From NCBI GenBank assembly GCA_025667525.1, contig CM046877.1, forward strand, positions 296,666,364 through 296,730,363: DNA of 64,000 nt, given 5' to 3'. How positions within the stretch are numbered: position 1 is the stretch's first letter; every line of letters starts with the position of its first letter. Shown here one piece after another: positions 42,001-52,915 of the stretch. The notes under the pieces were generated by a model. It saw nothing but the letters and a program-made list of their open reading frames with translations, made no database searches and was not told where the DNA came from. The translations under genes were made by a program, and so were the position numbers. The DNA is from Glebionis coronaria (Eukaryota > Streptophyta > Magnoliopsida > Asterales > Asteraceae).

Positions 42001-43844
42001 TTAGACACCATAGAAGTCACCAGCTGGTGGTGGAACCAAAGAGTAATCATTCATCCCAATCCCAGTCATGTCCTTAGGATCCCTTTGTTTACCCACACAG
42101 TCTCCTAGGGTTTGGGTGGCTCTATCAAATCTTTGAATTTTAAGGCTAACATTATCTTTATTCTTAATGGTCTCATCTAACTTAGCCTGTAACTCACCAT
42201 TAACCCTTTCCATGATATTTCTAATATCCATACTAGCATCTAACTCATGTTTTAAGATATTGATTTTATCTTTTAAGTCAAATTCCATTTTCTTGTATTC
42301 AGAAATGGTTTTCTCAGTTTCAGTGGGAGCTAGTTGGTAATTAGACAGTTTACATCTTTCAGTACTCATATCATCTAATAATCTTAACACTTCTTTGTTA
42401 AGTCTTTCAGTATTTAACCTACAACCTTTGCTACAAAAAGCGTCATCATATACCTCATTATCAGATGAAGAGGAGGAGTGTGCCATGAGAGCATATTCAA
42501 CATGCTCTTCTTCTTCAATATCAGCAACCAAAGCTTTATCCTCTTCAACATTCTTAGCCAGATAGCTCCAATCCCATCCCATACCATCAATTCCTTGAAC
42601 TACAACCATGGCTTTGGAATCCTGAGCTTTAACAACCTGACTTGAGGGTTTACCAGCATCAGATCTTCTAGGAGATCTGCATTCCCTCATGAAGTGCCCC
42701 ATACGATGACAGTTGTAGCATTCAACTTTGGATTTATCAAATCCAGCTGTGTCTTTAGCATTGAAGGTCATCTTCTTTTTAAACCTTCTGTTCCACCTAT
42801 TTGCTCTTATACTAGCAAGAGCCATGTTCCACTTAATGTCCATCTCTTCCAAGTGCTCATCACTTATCTGCTCAAGGTCCTCATATGTAATCACTGAACC
42901 ATTGGGCAAAGAAGCAATGTAAGCACAAACAGTATCCAAATCCAAACCAGCAGGTTTAACTCTTGGGGAGTCACTCTTGAATCTGTCAGCGTCTGAATAG
43001 GAGACGTTGACAGGACTTGTTCCAGCGCTGATATATGATGATCTAGTAACTGGATGCATGTAAGAGTCCTTCTGATTGAATTGACCTTCACTATGAGAGA
43101 AGAAGGCCATGTTACTGTTGGTAGACTTGCTTCCATGCTCTAAAAGAGTTTCATCTTCCAACAGCCTTAGTTTGTTGTAGATGTCATCAAACGAGGAGCT
43201 CTTGTAAGTATTGTTGGCAAGAATAGATCTTGCCTCAATCTTCCATGCCTCACCAAGACTTTTAAGAAAGGTAGCATTAATGTCAACATCACCAACTTGT
43301 GTCCCCATGAAGGACAACTTGCTTGTAATGTCAAGCAATCTGCTTCTCACACTACTCAGTTTCTCATTGGGTTGAGCTTTGAAGACAGCATAATCATGCA
43401 TGAGTTGCTTTTTCTTTTCTTCCTTAGTGTCTGCATTGCCACCATATGCAACTTCAAGAGCTGCCCAAAGATCCTTAGCAGATTCATAGCCTCTATATTT
43501 ATGATGGTTTTCTTGTCCCAAAGAGACTTTCAGAATATTTAGGGCTTTCATGTCAACCCTTTTCTTTGCTATGTCATCAGCAGCCACAGCTCTACCATCT
43601 CCAGGTTTTCTCTCTTATCCTCTTCAGAACATCCAGCAACAGCTGTTCTTGCAGCAATGGCATTATCAATCTTTTGGGCTTTATTGAATGTGTTTCCATA
43701 TTCAATAATCTCCCAGAGTGTGTAGTCATAGATCCCCAGATATTGTTCAAAGTTGAACTTCCACAAGTCAAAGTTGGTTGCATCAAGCATGGGAATCTTG
43801 ATGTTTGGTAAAGCTGAGGAGGAGGAGGTTATTGCTTCAGACAT
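42001..43844 (-). pseudogene. Element F gag (one frameshift)
   Basis: The ATG at 43844 gives MSEAITSSSSALPNIKIPML and FDLWKFNFEQYLG, the start of a Copia gag. A one-base shift near 43608 separates this from the main part, beginning at about 43605 (AADDIAKKRVDMKALN). The capsid-like domain follows (SAKDLWAALEVAYGG, LLDITSKLSFMG), then a zinc knuckle CYNCHRMGHFMREC and a long coiled-coil segment (LKDKINILKHELDAS, MERVNGELQAKLDET) as in Sireviruses. It ends FYGV at TAA 42001-42003. Three dispersed-motif copies lie at 42986, 43001 and 43022. It would form the particle and bind RNA. Confidence 0.88.
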
Positions 43845-43929
43845 GATGTTGTTAGGGTTTTTGAGAAAATTAGGGTTTTGGTGATTTTTAGGGTTCTAGT
43901 GTTCTTTTAGATCCAAAGTTCCTCAACAA

Positions 43930-43941
43930 GCTCTGATACCA
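43930..43941 (-). promoter_or_regulatory. Primer binding site of element F (initiator Met tRNA)
   Basis: The minus strand reads TGGTATCAGAGC, two bases from the LTR. It is the classic Copia site complementary to the initiator methionine tRNA. Confidence 0.93.
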
Positions 43942-43943
43942 CT

Positions 43944-44460
43944 TGTTGATCCCAAACTTAGATCGATTTAGCTTTATGTATACGAGATTAGATCAAGTAA
44001 TACACTTAGAGAAACCTTTGTATATGCTTATGAATTTAAGTGTTATGCGGAATTTAACACTTAAACAAGAACACACGATGATATAAATAAACTTTCACTT
44101 TGATTAATAATATCAAACTTGCTTACAATGAAAGTAGTTTACGAATGAAAACTTATATGAAACATTAACCTAAAGGTCTTCTTTTATAGACATAAGAAGC
44201 CTTGTACAATAATCTACGTATCAGCTATTCTAGGTAAAGATAAATATAGAAAATACATTGTTGTTCCTATCTTTACTAGAAGTAATCTAGAATACAATAA
44301 ACGCGTAGAGTATATCTTCCCATCAGTGCTTGTCTTCAATGTGTCAACGCTTGACTTTATCTTGTCAACGCTTGAGCTGTCAGCGCTTGTTTTGTTCTTG
44401 TCAATGCTTGTGTTACTCTTGTCAGCGCTCAAGTGATCTGGCCTTAATATATTCCTAACA
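43944..44460 (-). repeat. 5' LTR of element F
   Basis: This 517-bp LTR is about 98.5% identical by eye to 32530-33046. A TATA box is at 44181-44189. It has the same six-unit motif array at 44323-44430. Confidence 0.93.
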
Positions 44461-44465
44461 GGAGC

Positions 44466-45323
44466 CTTTGTCAATTTCTCCTTAAGAGTCTCAAAAGATT
44501 CCAAACAATCTTGGTTAAAAATGAAAGGAGCCTCTTTTTCCAAGAGGTGAGTCATTGGTCTAGCTATCATAGAGAAATCTTGTATAAAGCGCCTATAAAA
44601 CCCCGCATGACCTAAGAAACTCCTTACACCTTTAACCGCAGTGGGTGAGGGAAGCTTAGCAATCACATCAATTTTGGCTCGATCCACTTCTAATCCCTTA
44701 TTGGATATTTTGTGTCCTAAAACAATTCCCTCTTTCACCATAAAGTAACATTTCTCCCAATTAATCACTAAACGTGTTTCCTCACAACGCTTAAGCATTC
44801 TTTCTAAATTGGTGAGACATGAGGTAAATGAATCTCCAAAGACGGAAAAGTCATCCATGAAAACCTCCATTGTTTGCTCTATCATATCATGGAAAATCGC
44901 CATCATGCACCTTTGAAACGTCCCCGGTGCATTACATAAGCCAAAAGGCATCCTCTTATAAGCAAATGTACCGTAGGGACAAGTGAATGTGGTCTTTTCT
45001 TGATCCTTAGGGTCAATGGGTATTTGGAAATAACCCGAAAAGCCATCAAGAAAACAATAGTACTCATTTCCCGCTAAGCGTTCAAGCATTTGGTCCATAA
45101 AAGGTAATGGGAAGTGGTCTTTCCTAGTAGCCTCATTGAGCTTCCTATAGTGAATACAAACTCTCCAACCGGTAACAAGTCTCGTAGAAATAAGCTCTTT
45201 GTTCTCATTAGGTACTACGGTGATTCCACCCTTTTTTGGAACACAATGTACCGGGCTAACCCATGGAGAGTCGGAAATGGGGTAAATCATGCCCGCATCA
45301 AGGAGTTTGATCACTTCCTTTTA
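44466..45323 (-). pseudogene. Element D reverse transcriptase, before the F insertion
   Basis: The frame from 45314 encodes ISDSPWVSPVHCVPKKGG, RVCIHYRKLNEATRKDHF (His where the relatives have Asp), GFSGYFQIPI, the catalytic VFMDDFSVFGDS and LGHAGFYRRFIQDFS. It reaches EKLTKAPV, where F enters. A TAA at 45321-45323 separates it from the upstream protease part in the same frame. The last residues of the apparent ORF come from the LTR of F and are not D sequence. Confidence 0.9.
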
Positions 45324-46961
45324 AATGACCTCATGGATTTTTGGGTTAACCCTTCGTTGACTTTGAATGGCGGGTTTGTAATCATCCTCTATAAGGATCT
45401 TGTGTGTACAAAAATGTGGATCAATTCCCCTTATGTCGGATATTTTCCATGCTAAGGCTTTCTTGTGTTTCTTAAGGACTTCAATGAGTTTCTCCTTCTC
45501 ATCCTCTTTCAACTCTTTAGCAATGATCACGGGTAATTGGTCTTTTCCCTCTAAGAAAGCATACTCTAGGTGGGATGGAAGGTCCTTAAGTGCAATTGGA
45601 GGTGGACTCTCTATGGAAGGTTTTACTATGGAAGGATCATCATTGGTAACTTCTTGTGGAATGGGGGAAGGAATAGGGTCTTCATTGAGCAACTTTTGGA
45701 TAGTAAGAATATCTTCTTCCCAGTTAATGGGAGAATCATCATCACCAAGAAAGTTGGACTCAAATTCCTCTAAAAGAAAATCACTCTCTCCAAAAGGTGT
45801 TAAGGAGGGAGTAATTGAGGCCACAGTTTCAACATGGGGCATTTCCTCACTAGTACTCTTGCAAGCATCATGAAAGTGTTCATCACACACCTCATCTAGC
45901 ACATCAACTATGTTAATAGTCTCACAAGGTTTAGACTCCTTAACCTCTTTCCTATCACAAAATTTCCCTAACTTAAACACCACTTTCTCATCCTCTACTC
46001 TCATAATTAGTTCTCCCTCCGCCACATCTATCAAAGTATGACCCGTTCTCAAAAACGGTCTACCAACAATCAAAGGAACTCTAGGATCCATGTCATAATC
46101 AACCACGACAAAGTTGGCCGGAAATGTAAACTTATCCACACCTACAAACACATCCTCCGCGATACCTACGGGGTAAGATATGGTTCGGTTGGCTAACTCA
46201 AGGGTCATCCTAGTGGGAGTGAGCTCGGGAAGAGAGAGTTTTTTCCAAACCGATAAAGGCATGAGGTTAATGCTTGCCCCTAGATCCGCCAAAGCCATGC
46301 AATTTTCCACACCGGGAAAATTACAAGATTTCAATAAGCGCCCCGGATCTCCAAGTTTTGTTGGTAAGGTTTTAAGTAGCACGGCGGAACAATTTTCATT
46401 AAGGGATGTGTTGGGCAAATCAACCACTTTTTCCTTGTTGGAGAGTAAATCCTTGAACATCTTAGCAAACTTTGGCATATAAGTAAGAGCTTCCGCAAAG
46501 GATATGTTGATGCTGAGTTGCTTGAACATCCTTAAGAAATTTTAGACTTGGATGTCATCCTTGTTCTTTAATTTGTCCTTTTTCAACCTTGAAGGATATG
46601 GAAGAGTTGGTTTAGGTGTAGGTGTTGTAGTGGAAGATTTGTCTTTGATAGCTTCTTCATTGGGAGTTGTGGAAGGTAGAGGATAAGTAGGAATAGGTTG
46701 AGAAGGTGTGTTTGATTGAATGGGAGCATTTTGAGGTAGTGAAGTAGATGCAGAAGGCTTGTCACATGTAGGAACAAAAGTGGGTTTAACAATAGGAGGT
46801 TTAGGGGGTGAAGGATCCTTTGTTGACTTTCCACTCCTTGTTGTTATAGCATTTACATTCGCCCTTGGATTTGCTTGTGTGTTAGATGGTAAAGCCCCTT
46901 GTTGTCTTTGATTGAATGCCATTAAAAGCCTATTAGTTTGTTCATCCATTGCAAGTTTCAT
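45324..46961 (-). pseudogene. Element D protease region
   Basis: The reading is in frame with gag after TAA 46962-46964. It covers a Pro/Ser/Thr-rich linker (LPSNTQANPRANV, ITTRSGKSTKD), a TAA at 46542-46544, and the protease with INISFAEALTYMPKF, GDPGRLLKSCNFPG, ALADLGASINLMPL and VPLIVGRPFLRTGHTLIDV. It continues to the RT start at HFCTHKIL. The DLGA active site is present. The three stops split the region into pieces. Confidence 0.9.
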
Positions 46962-48438
46962 TTAGTCATTCATTCTCTTTTCACTTTCACGAATTCTCTT
47001 CTCAACATACTCATCAGTCTCATGTAGCCCATATCCTTGATTTTGAGATTGAGGGTAACCTTGATTGGGAATTTGAGAATATCCTTGATTTGGGAAAGGT
47101 GGAAGTGGTTGATTAAATCCTTGATGTGGTGGATAAGAGTTATTTCCTTGATGTTGAAAATTGTTGGGTGCCTTGTAGTTATTCCCTTGATAATGTGGTC
47201 TTGGACCTTGATTCCTTTGTAACAATTGAGGAGGATTTTGGTGAGGTTGGGTGGGTGGTTGGGGTGGGAATCCCGGTGGAGTAAGGTAATTTTGGGGCTT
47301 GTAAGAAAGGTTATTGAGATTAATATTTGGCTTGAAATGTTCACGATGTTCCTCTTGGTAAGCATAACATTCCCCTTGATAACCTTGCACTTTATCACAT
47401 TGTTCATAGGAATGGGGACCTCCACAAGTCACACAAAAAAGAGTAATGGCATGCACATCATTTGTGGAATGATTTCCCATAGAAAGCTTCATAAAGTCAT
47501 TCATCATTGTTTCTTGCATCTTTTGAGTGTTTTGCATGAATGTTTGACTATCTTTTTGAGCTTGGGTAAATGCTTGAATGCATGAAATGAGTTGAGTCTC
47601 CAATGGTTTAGAACCTCCTTCTTGAGTGACATGGACTCTCTCATCAAATTGTGTGTTAGTTTGCACCATTGCTTTAGTCTCAATAATATCCCAAGCCTCT
47701 TGAATGGATTTAAGAAGAATATTCCCTCCCGCGGAAGCATTGAGTGAGTCTTGGTGATGAGGTTTAAGGCCATTGTAGAAAGTATTGATTTGGTGAACTT
47801 CATCCAATCCATGGATAGGGCATCTCCTCAATAACTCTCTATACTCCTCCCAAGCATCACTAAAAGTTTGACTAGGTTTTTGTTGAAAGCCTATAATTAA
47901 GTTTCTCAAAGCCGTGGTCTTAGATGGGGGAAAGAAATTGTTCAAAAACTTGGTAGTGAAACCATCCCATGTGGTGATACTATCGGGTGGTTGTGTATCT
48001 AACCAATGCTTAGCCGGACCCTCTAGTGAAAATTGCACCAATATCAACTTAATGGCATCATGGGGAACTCCATTGTACTTAATGGTGTTGCAAAGAGAAA
48101 GAAATCTCTTAAGGTGATCATGAGGATTATCATTCTTGTTTCCATAAAAAAGGTGTGTTTGAAACCAAGTTAATCATAGCCGTTTTTAGCTCAAATGTAT
48201 TTGCGGGAATATCGGGTATCTTGATAGCATCGGCATATCCGTGAACATTGGATTGCAAACGTTCCATCAAAGAACGAGTATCAACTCCGGCCATGGCTTC
48301 TTGTTGTGGATGAATCAAAGCACGATTCTCGTGATCGGCTTGATGGACGGTGGTGTTCCTACTCTTTCTCTTTTTCTTCCTTTTCGGAGGAAGGGGTTGT
48401 ACACCAATCGGTATTTGTGCACGCCCGCGAGTGAGCAT
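46962..48438 (-). pseudogene. Element D gag
   Basis: The likely start is the ATG at 48438 (MLTRGRAQIPIG), matching B's MLTR start. A basic segment KRKKKRKSR follows. A one-base insertion in the A6 run at 48146-48151 (T run on the sense strand) shifts the frame. From 48047 the capsid-like domain reads well (QFSLEGPAKHWLDTQPP, FFPPSKTTALRNLI), and then comes a zinc knuckle CVTCGGPHSYEQC. A Pro/Asn/Gln-rich tail has repeats of NQGY. TAA at 46962-46964 ends it close to the place where E also has a stop. Confidence 0.9.
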
Positions 48439-49195
48439 GCAACTCAATACGAGGAATGAGAGAGAAGCTCTCGTGTGACTTTGAAGAGAAAAGGATTATC
48501 CCCTTCGAGTTTCAATATAAAATATCGACAAGAAAATAATAATATATGTATGTACTACTTGGGTGCAAGACCCCCAATGAAGCCTTCCTTCTTAGAATAC
48601 TCACAAGTGAACGGGGGGTTAGGTGGCGCGAAGCACTTAAGTACCTATTGACCCTTAGATGGCATTTTATAACACATCGCCTTTCTATTCACTTAATTGT
48701 TTGTATTCTTCGAATTGTTGCTTATTGGAAGTATTTATCTATTCTTGCTTTATTTTGTTTGATCGATACACGTGTCAAGGACCGGAACGCCCCTCAACAC
48801 GGTGTATTGCCTTGGCAATTCTTATGGAGAATATGTGAATTGGTTGTTCTTATACGTATACGTATTTACTTATAATAATATATGGAAATTTTTTTTGTAT
48901 TTATGAGTTTTTAAGAGAAAATACTACATGTACGTAAAAACCGAGAGAATCCAATAATATATATTTTTGGGTGCAATCTCTTAGGAAAAAGATTGCTTTT
49001 TGGATTTTTTAATTTGTTTTGTCAATTCTTTAGGAAAAGAATTGTTTTGTTAATTTTTTAGTTTTTATGTATTTTTATATTTTTGATTTTTTATTGTTTT
49101 TGATTTATGATACGTAAAAATAACGTTCACGAGGTGAACGTATCTCAAAAGCCAATGAAAACCGTCAATCGATAGTCTCTCATAAAGTCAAAGAA
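48439..49195 (-). other. Element D untranslated leader
   Basis: This is about 750 bases between PBS and gag without a supported ORF, AT-rich near 48890-49090. It probably contains packaging signals, which cannot be located by eye. Confidence 0.6.
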
Positions 49196-49210
49196 CCGGC
49201 AGCGGCGCCA
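49196..49210 (-). promoter_or_regulatory. Primer binding site of element D
   Basis: The minus strand reads TGGCGCCGCTGCCGG, two bases from the LTR. It is the tRNA-Asp type with the same single mismatch as in B and E. Confidence 0.9.
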
Positions 49211-49212
49211 TT

Positions 49213-52200
49213 TGAAATGTGTATAGTTGAAGTTCGTTTTCTCAGTTCTTAACAAATTGAAAGTCCTAACATGATCGAGTTTATAATTGTTTTTGGTTGG
49301 TAAAAGTATTTGGATATTTTATTTCTAATTCAACAATCAAATGAAAATGAAAAATATTAACTATGTAACCGTAAAACAAATTGTCAAATACCACATTTTA
49401 TTCAATTAAAATCACAAATGCAAATTCTATAAAATGAAAGGACTGAAAATGTAAATTCTATGAAAATTAAATGCAAAAAATATAAAGTCTAAAAGTCTAG
49501 GGACTATTTATGCAAAAACAGTTAACCAAATGGACTAAATGTGAAAATATAACTAACTAAGTAACTAACTTTAACAACTTTTGAAAACTAACTAACCAAG
49601 TTTTAACAAACTTGAAAATAGAAGGACTGAAATTTTGCAAAACCTAATTAAGTGGGAATTAAGCCTCAAATGGAAACTGTTTAACAAACAAAGGACTAAA
49701 GTGCAATTTCTAAAAGTTCTATAGCAAAAACGGGTTAAGGACCTAAACAAGCTCGTATAAGCTCATTTCTTAACCAAATAAGATCAAACCAGTTTTAAAA
49801 GACTTAAAATTGAAATTCAGCTAGACTTGCAAAAGGACTTAAGCTGAAATTAGCTAGAACTCAAATAAGCTAAATCCAATAAGCACAAAATAAGCTACCC
49901 AATAAGCTACACGTGCACAACTTGATTTTATTGAAGAAACTTGTTAATCAGCTCACAAGAAGAATGGGAAATCTTGTTTCAAATAAAATGATCCATTAAT
50001 AGGCTCAGAAAATGAAAATAAGCTAAAATGAGCTTATGTTGACTTTTGTTGACCAAAAATCCAAAAATCTGAAAACTTCAAATCTTAACCAAGAACACTT
50101 TATGAAGTGATTTGTGAAAGAAAATGGCTAAGTTTGTGAAGTGGATAAGCTAATATGAGAAATCAGAAAAGCTATTTATCACATGGAATTGCATTTGCTC
50201 TAGTGCTGAAACAAGTGCTTATATCTAGCTTATTACTGGATACTGTAGAAATTCCTGCTAACCACTTAAACTACATATGTTGTGTGATGAATAGAAATTG
50301 GTTTCAAGCAAATTCATCAAGAAACAAAAAAATGGCAATGATTTGAAAATCTATACTTTTCTGAAATCAAGTTTATCAAAGCTAACCCAAACTTTTTATT
50401 ATGCCAATTGCCTTTTTGACTAAAGACTTGACCTGAAAACTTTGTAAACTAACTTGCAATGACTTACTGACTGAAATTGAGCTAGAATTAACCAACTAAC
50501 AAGACTTGAACACAATTGAATTCCTAATCCCAAACACTAGTTTAACTAAATTGATAAGAATTTTGTGAAAGAAATTTTAGCTAAAAGCTTAACTGATTAA
50601 AGACAGATATAAAACCAAGTTTTATGACTAAAATGTGATGAAAAGGAACCAATTTCAAGCTATGAAATAGTTTAATACTCTAAATGAACTATTAAGCTAA
50701 AGTGACTGTTATTAAGCAACTAGTAATGAGAATTAAGCTACTGAATAAACTCTAGACTACAAGTAGGCTACTCAAACATCAACATCTACTAAGTAACACA
50801 CTTGATCATACATTTCAACAAGATTACACTAAGTATTGAGCATGCCTGCAACATTTGAGTGGAACAAAAATGCAGAAAACTAAAACCTTTTAGCTTAGGC
50901 CTCCTTTGGGGAGTAGAGTAGCGCTGAGCTATCTAGCTAGTGCTAAACCACCACCTTAGCACTAGTAACTACCAATCTACAATCAATCAACAGCTATCAA
51001 CATCTCAAACTCCATTGATGATCAGAAAACCTTCAAATTCTACCAATGAATAGCTACTCAGCTACTGGATATAAGGAACAGCTACAATCTTCAATCAAGG
51101 CTTCTAATGAACAAGAATAATCACTAGAAACAAGCAACATCCATGGCATTTGAACAGTAGATAACAGCTATGAGAGAATTTAGAGGGAAATTTGAATTTT
51201 ATTGAAGTAAGTGAAAAGTGGTTACAAAGTTGGTTACAACTAACTAACAGACTCTCAAGAGGTTGTCAGGCTCTTGAGAGTTGTTAACTACTAAGTGCTA
51301 ACAAAATTGAGAGAGAAAAAATTCTAGTGTGTGTGTTTTCACACTAGCTAACTATGAACAAATGAGAGACTTCTACCCTATTTATAGAATGAGAAAGTGA
51401 GGTTGTTGGAGAGAGTGAAGTGTCCAAGCCAATAATTGAGCTCCACGTGTCCCAATTCTGTTAACTGAAATTTGCAGGTGAAGAACATAATTGGGGATTA
51501 TTGATTGAGTTGATTTTATGTTAATTGAGTTGATGGGATAGATTCGTCTTTGGATTTTGATCAACTTTGATGTTTATAACTCATTCTGAAATGCATTCTA
51601 GCCAAATCCCGATTCTGGCAAATTTTTGTTTGGAGAAGAAAGACACGTGTCATGCTGTAGTTGGTGGAGAATTTGTACACGGATCATTATCCATTTCTTC
51701 AAATATGATTGGCCAAAAGGAAGAGTTGTGGATCACACTGTTGTGATTGGCTTAATTAATGTGTCGGCTGTGAGTGGGGTGAGGTGGTGATCCGTGTCAC
51801 CCTTTTCCTTGCTTCTCATTGGTTGAAACCCTTTCACATGGATTAAGCCTCAAAATACTTTGCAAAGTTGGCAGTTTTAGCCCCTTGACTTGGCAGATTG
51901 CTAATTTGAGCTAGAATCTTCATTCCTTTGGCAAAAATGATCCTTCAACTTGCAATCTTGCTTCTTTTGACCCTTTGACTTGGTTGACTTGATAGTTGAC
52001 CATGTTTGACTTTGATCTTGACTTTGACAAATGTTCACTTTTAGTCCTTCATCTTTGAAATGTTGTCAAGATAGGTCCTTTGTCTTTAAAGTCTTGTCAC
52101 TCTTGATCCTTCTTTGTCTTTTTCATCCAATTAAGCTTGGTTTTCTCCTTGTTTGCTTGAAAATGCATCCTTCTTACCTATTTGTACACAAACATAGAAC

Positions 52201-52299
52201 ATACCACATAATACTGCTTTTATAGCACAAAAGTTAGGTATTTGCAATGTGTTTTAGGGTGTTTTGTTGATTAATTGATATGAGTTTTTGCTCATATCA
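49213..52299 (-). repeat. 5' LTR of element D (3,087 bp, uninterrupted)
   Basis: It is bounded by TGATATGAG (right end, minus strand) and the TGAAATG complement at 49213. The LTR-start hairpin is at 52276-52299. AATAAGC words cluster around 49865-50035. It differs from the 3' LTR at roughly one to two sites per hundred in the stretch compared. Confidence 0.95.
51378..51387 (-). promoter_or_regulatory. TATA box in the 5' LTR of D
   Basis: The minus strand reads CTATAAATAG, the same box as in E. It lies about 920 bases into the LTR. Confidence 0.6.
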
Positions 52300-52304
52300 C
52301 GGTC

Positions 52305-52915
52305 ACTGATTATAGTACGAGGAACACCGAATCGAGCAAAAAGTTGCTTCAAAAAGTTCACAACCACCCTCGCATCGTTCGTAGGGAGAGCCTTAGATTC
52401 AACCCATTTAGAAACGTAGTCAACGGCTACGAGGATGTACTTGTTCCCTTTAGATGATGGAAATGGCCCTATAAAGTCGATGCCCCATACATCGAAGATT
52501 TCACATTCTTGTATGAAATTTTGAGGCATCTCATCTATATGTGTTATCTTGCCTTGTCTTTGGCAAGTATCACAATGTTTAGCCATGTCGTGAGCGTCAC
52601 GATAAATGGTGGGCCAATAAAATCCAGAGTCGAATACTTTCTTCGTGGTGTAATTGGGACCAAATTGACCACCGGTGGGTCCTTTATGGCAAGCGTCAAG
52701 GATTTGTACCGCTGCCGGCCCATCAACACATCAACGAATGACAAGATCCGCACATTGCTTGAATAGGTAAGGGTCATCCCAGAAATAATGTTTAATATCT
52801 TTAAAGAACTTTTTCTTTTGTTGGGATGTTAACCCTTCCTTCAGAATTCCACCCGCTAAGTAGTTTGCAATGTCCGCAAACCACGGGGTGTCATCAAGAT
52901 TGGAGTTGATAGACA
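52305..52915 (-). pseudogene. Element C integrase, N-terminal part
   Basis: The reading starts [17 protein letters not shown], meets TGA at 52731-52733 where Arg is expected, and continues with [28 protein letters not shown] and the start of IISDR. D interrupts there. The remainder is at 13971-14671. A one-base loss near 52930 separates it from RNase H. Confidence 0.88.

Larger units (their letters stand above)
32530..44460 (-). mobile_element. Element F, Ty1/Copia (Sirevirus-like) retrotransposon with a large extra ORF (11.9 kb)
   Basis: F is flanked by GGAGC (32525-32529 and 44461-44465), starts TGTTAGGAAT (minus strand) and ends GATCAACA. It has two 517-bp LTRs differing at about eight sites, an initiator-Met PBS and a polypurine tract. 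The domain order is gag, protease, integrase, RT, RNase H, which is Copia order. A gag with coiled coil and an ORF of about 1,050 codons downstream of RNase H place it near the Sireviruses. About fifty copies of a 21-nt-spaced motif are spread over the element. Confidence 0.93.
14677..52299 (-). mobile_element. Element D, Athila-like LTR retrotransposon carrying two nested elements
   Basis: D is flanked by the 5-bp duplication CGGTC (14672-14676 and 52300-52304) and bounded by TGAAATG and TCATATCA. Its 5' LTR is on the right (49213-52299) and its 3' LTR on the left, in two pieces (14677-17041 and 28053-28777) split by E. The internal part holds gag, protease, RT, RNase H and integrase in order, and F interrupts pol. 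Without guests D is about 14.7 kb. Its two LTRs differ by roughly 1-2% by eye, more than those of E. It carries at least four in-frame stops and two frameshifts. Confidence 0.92.
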
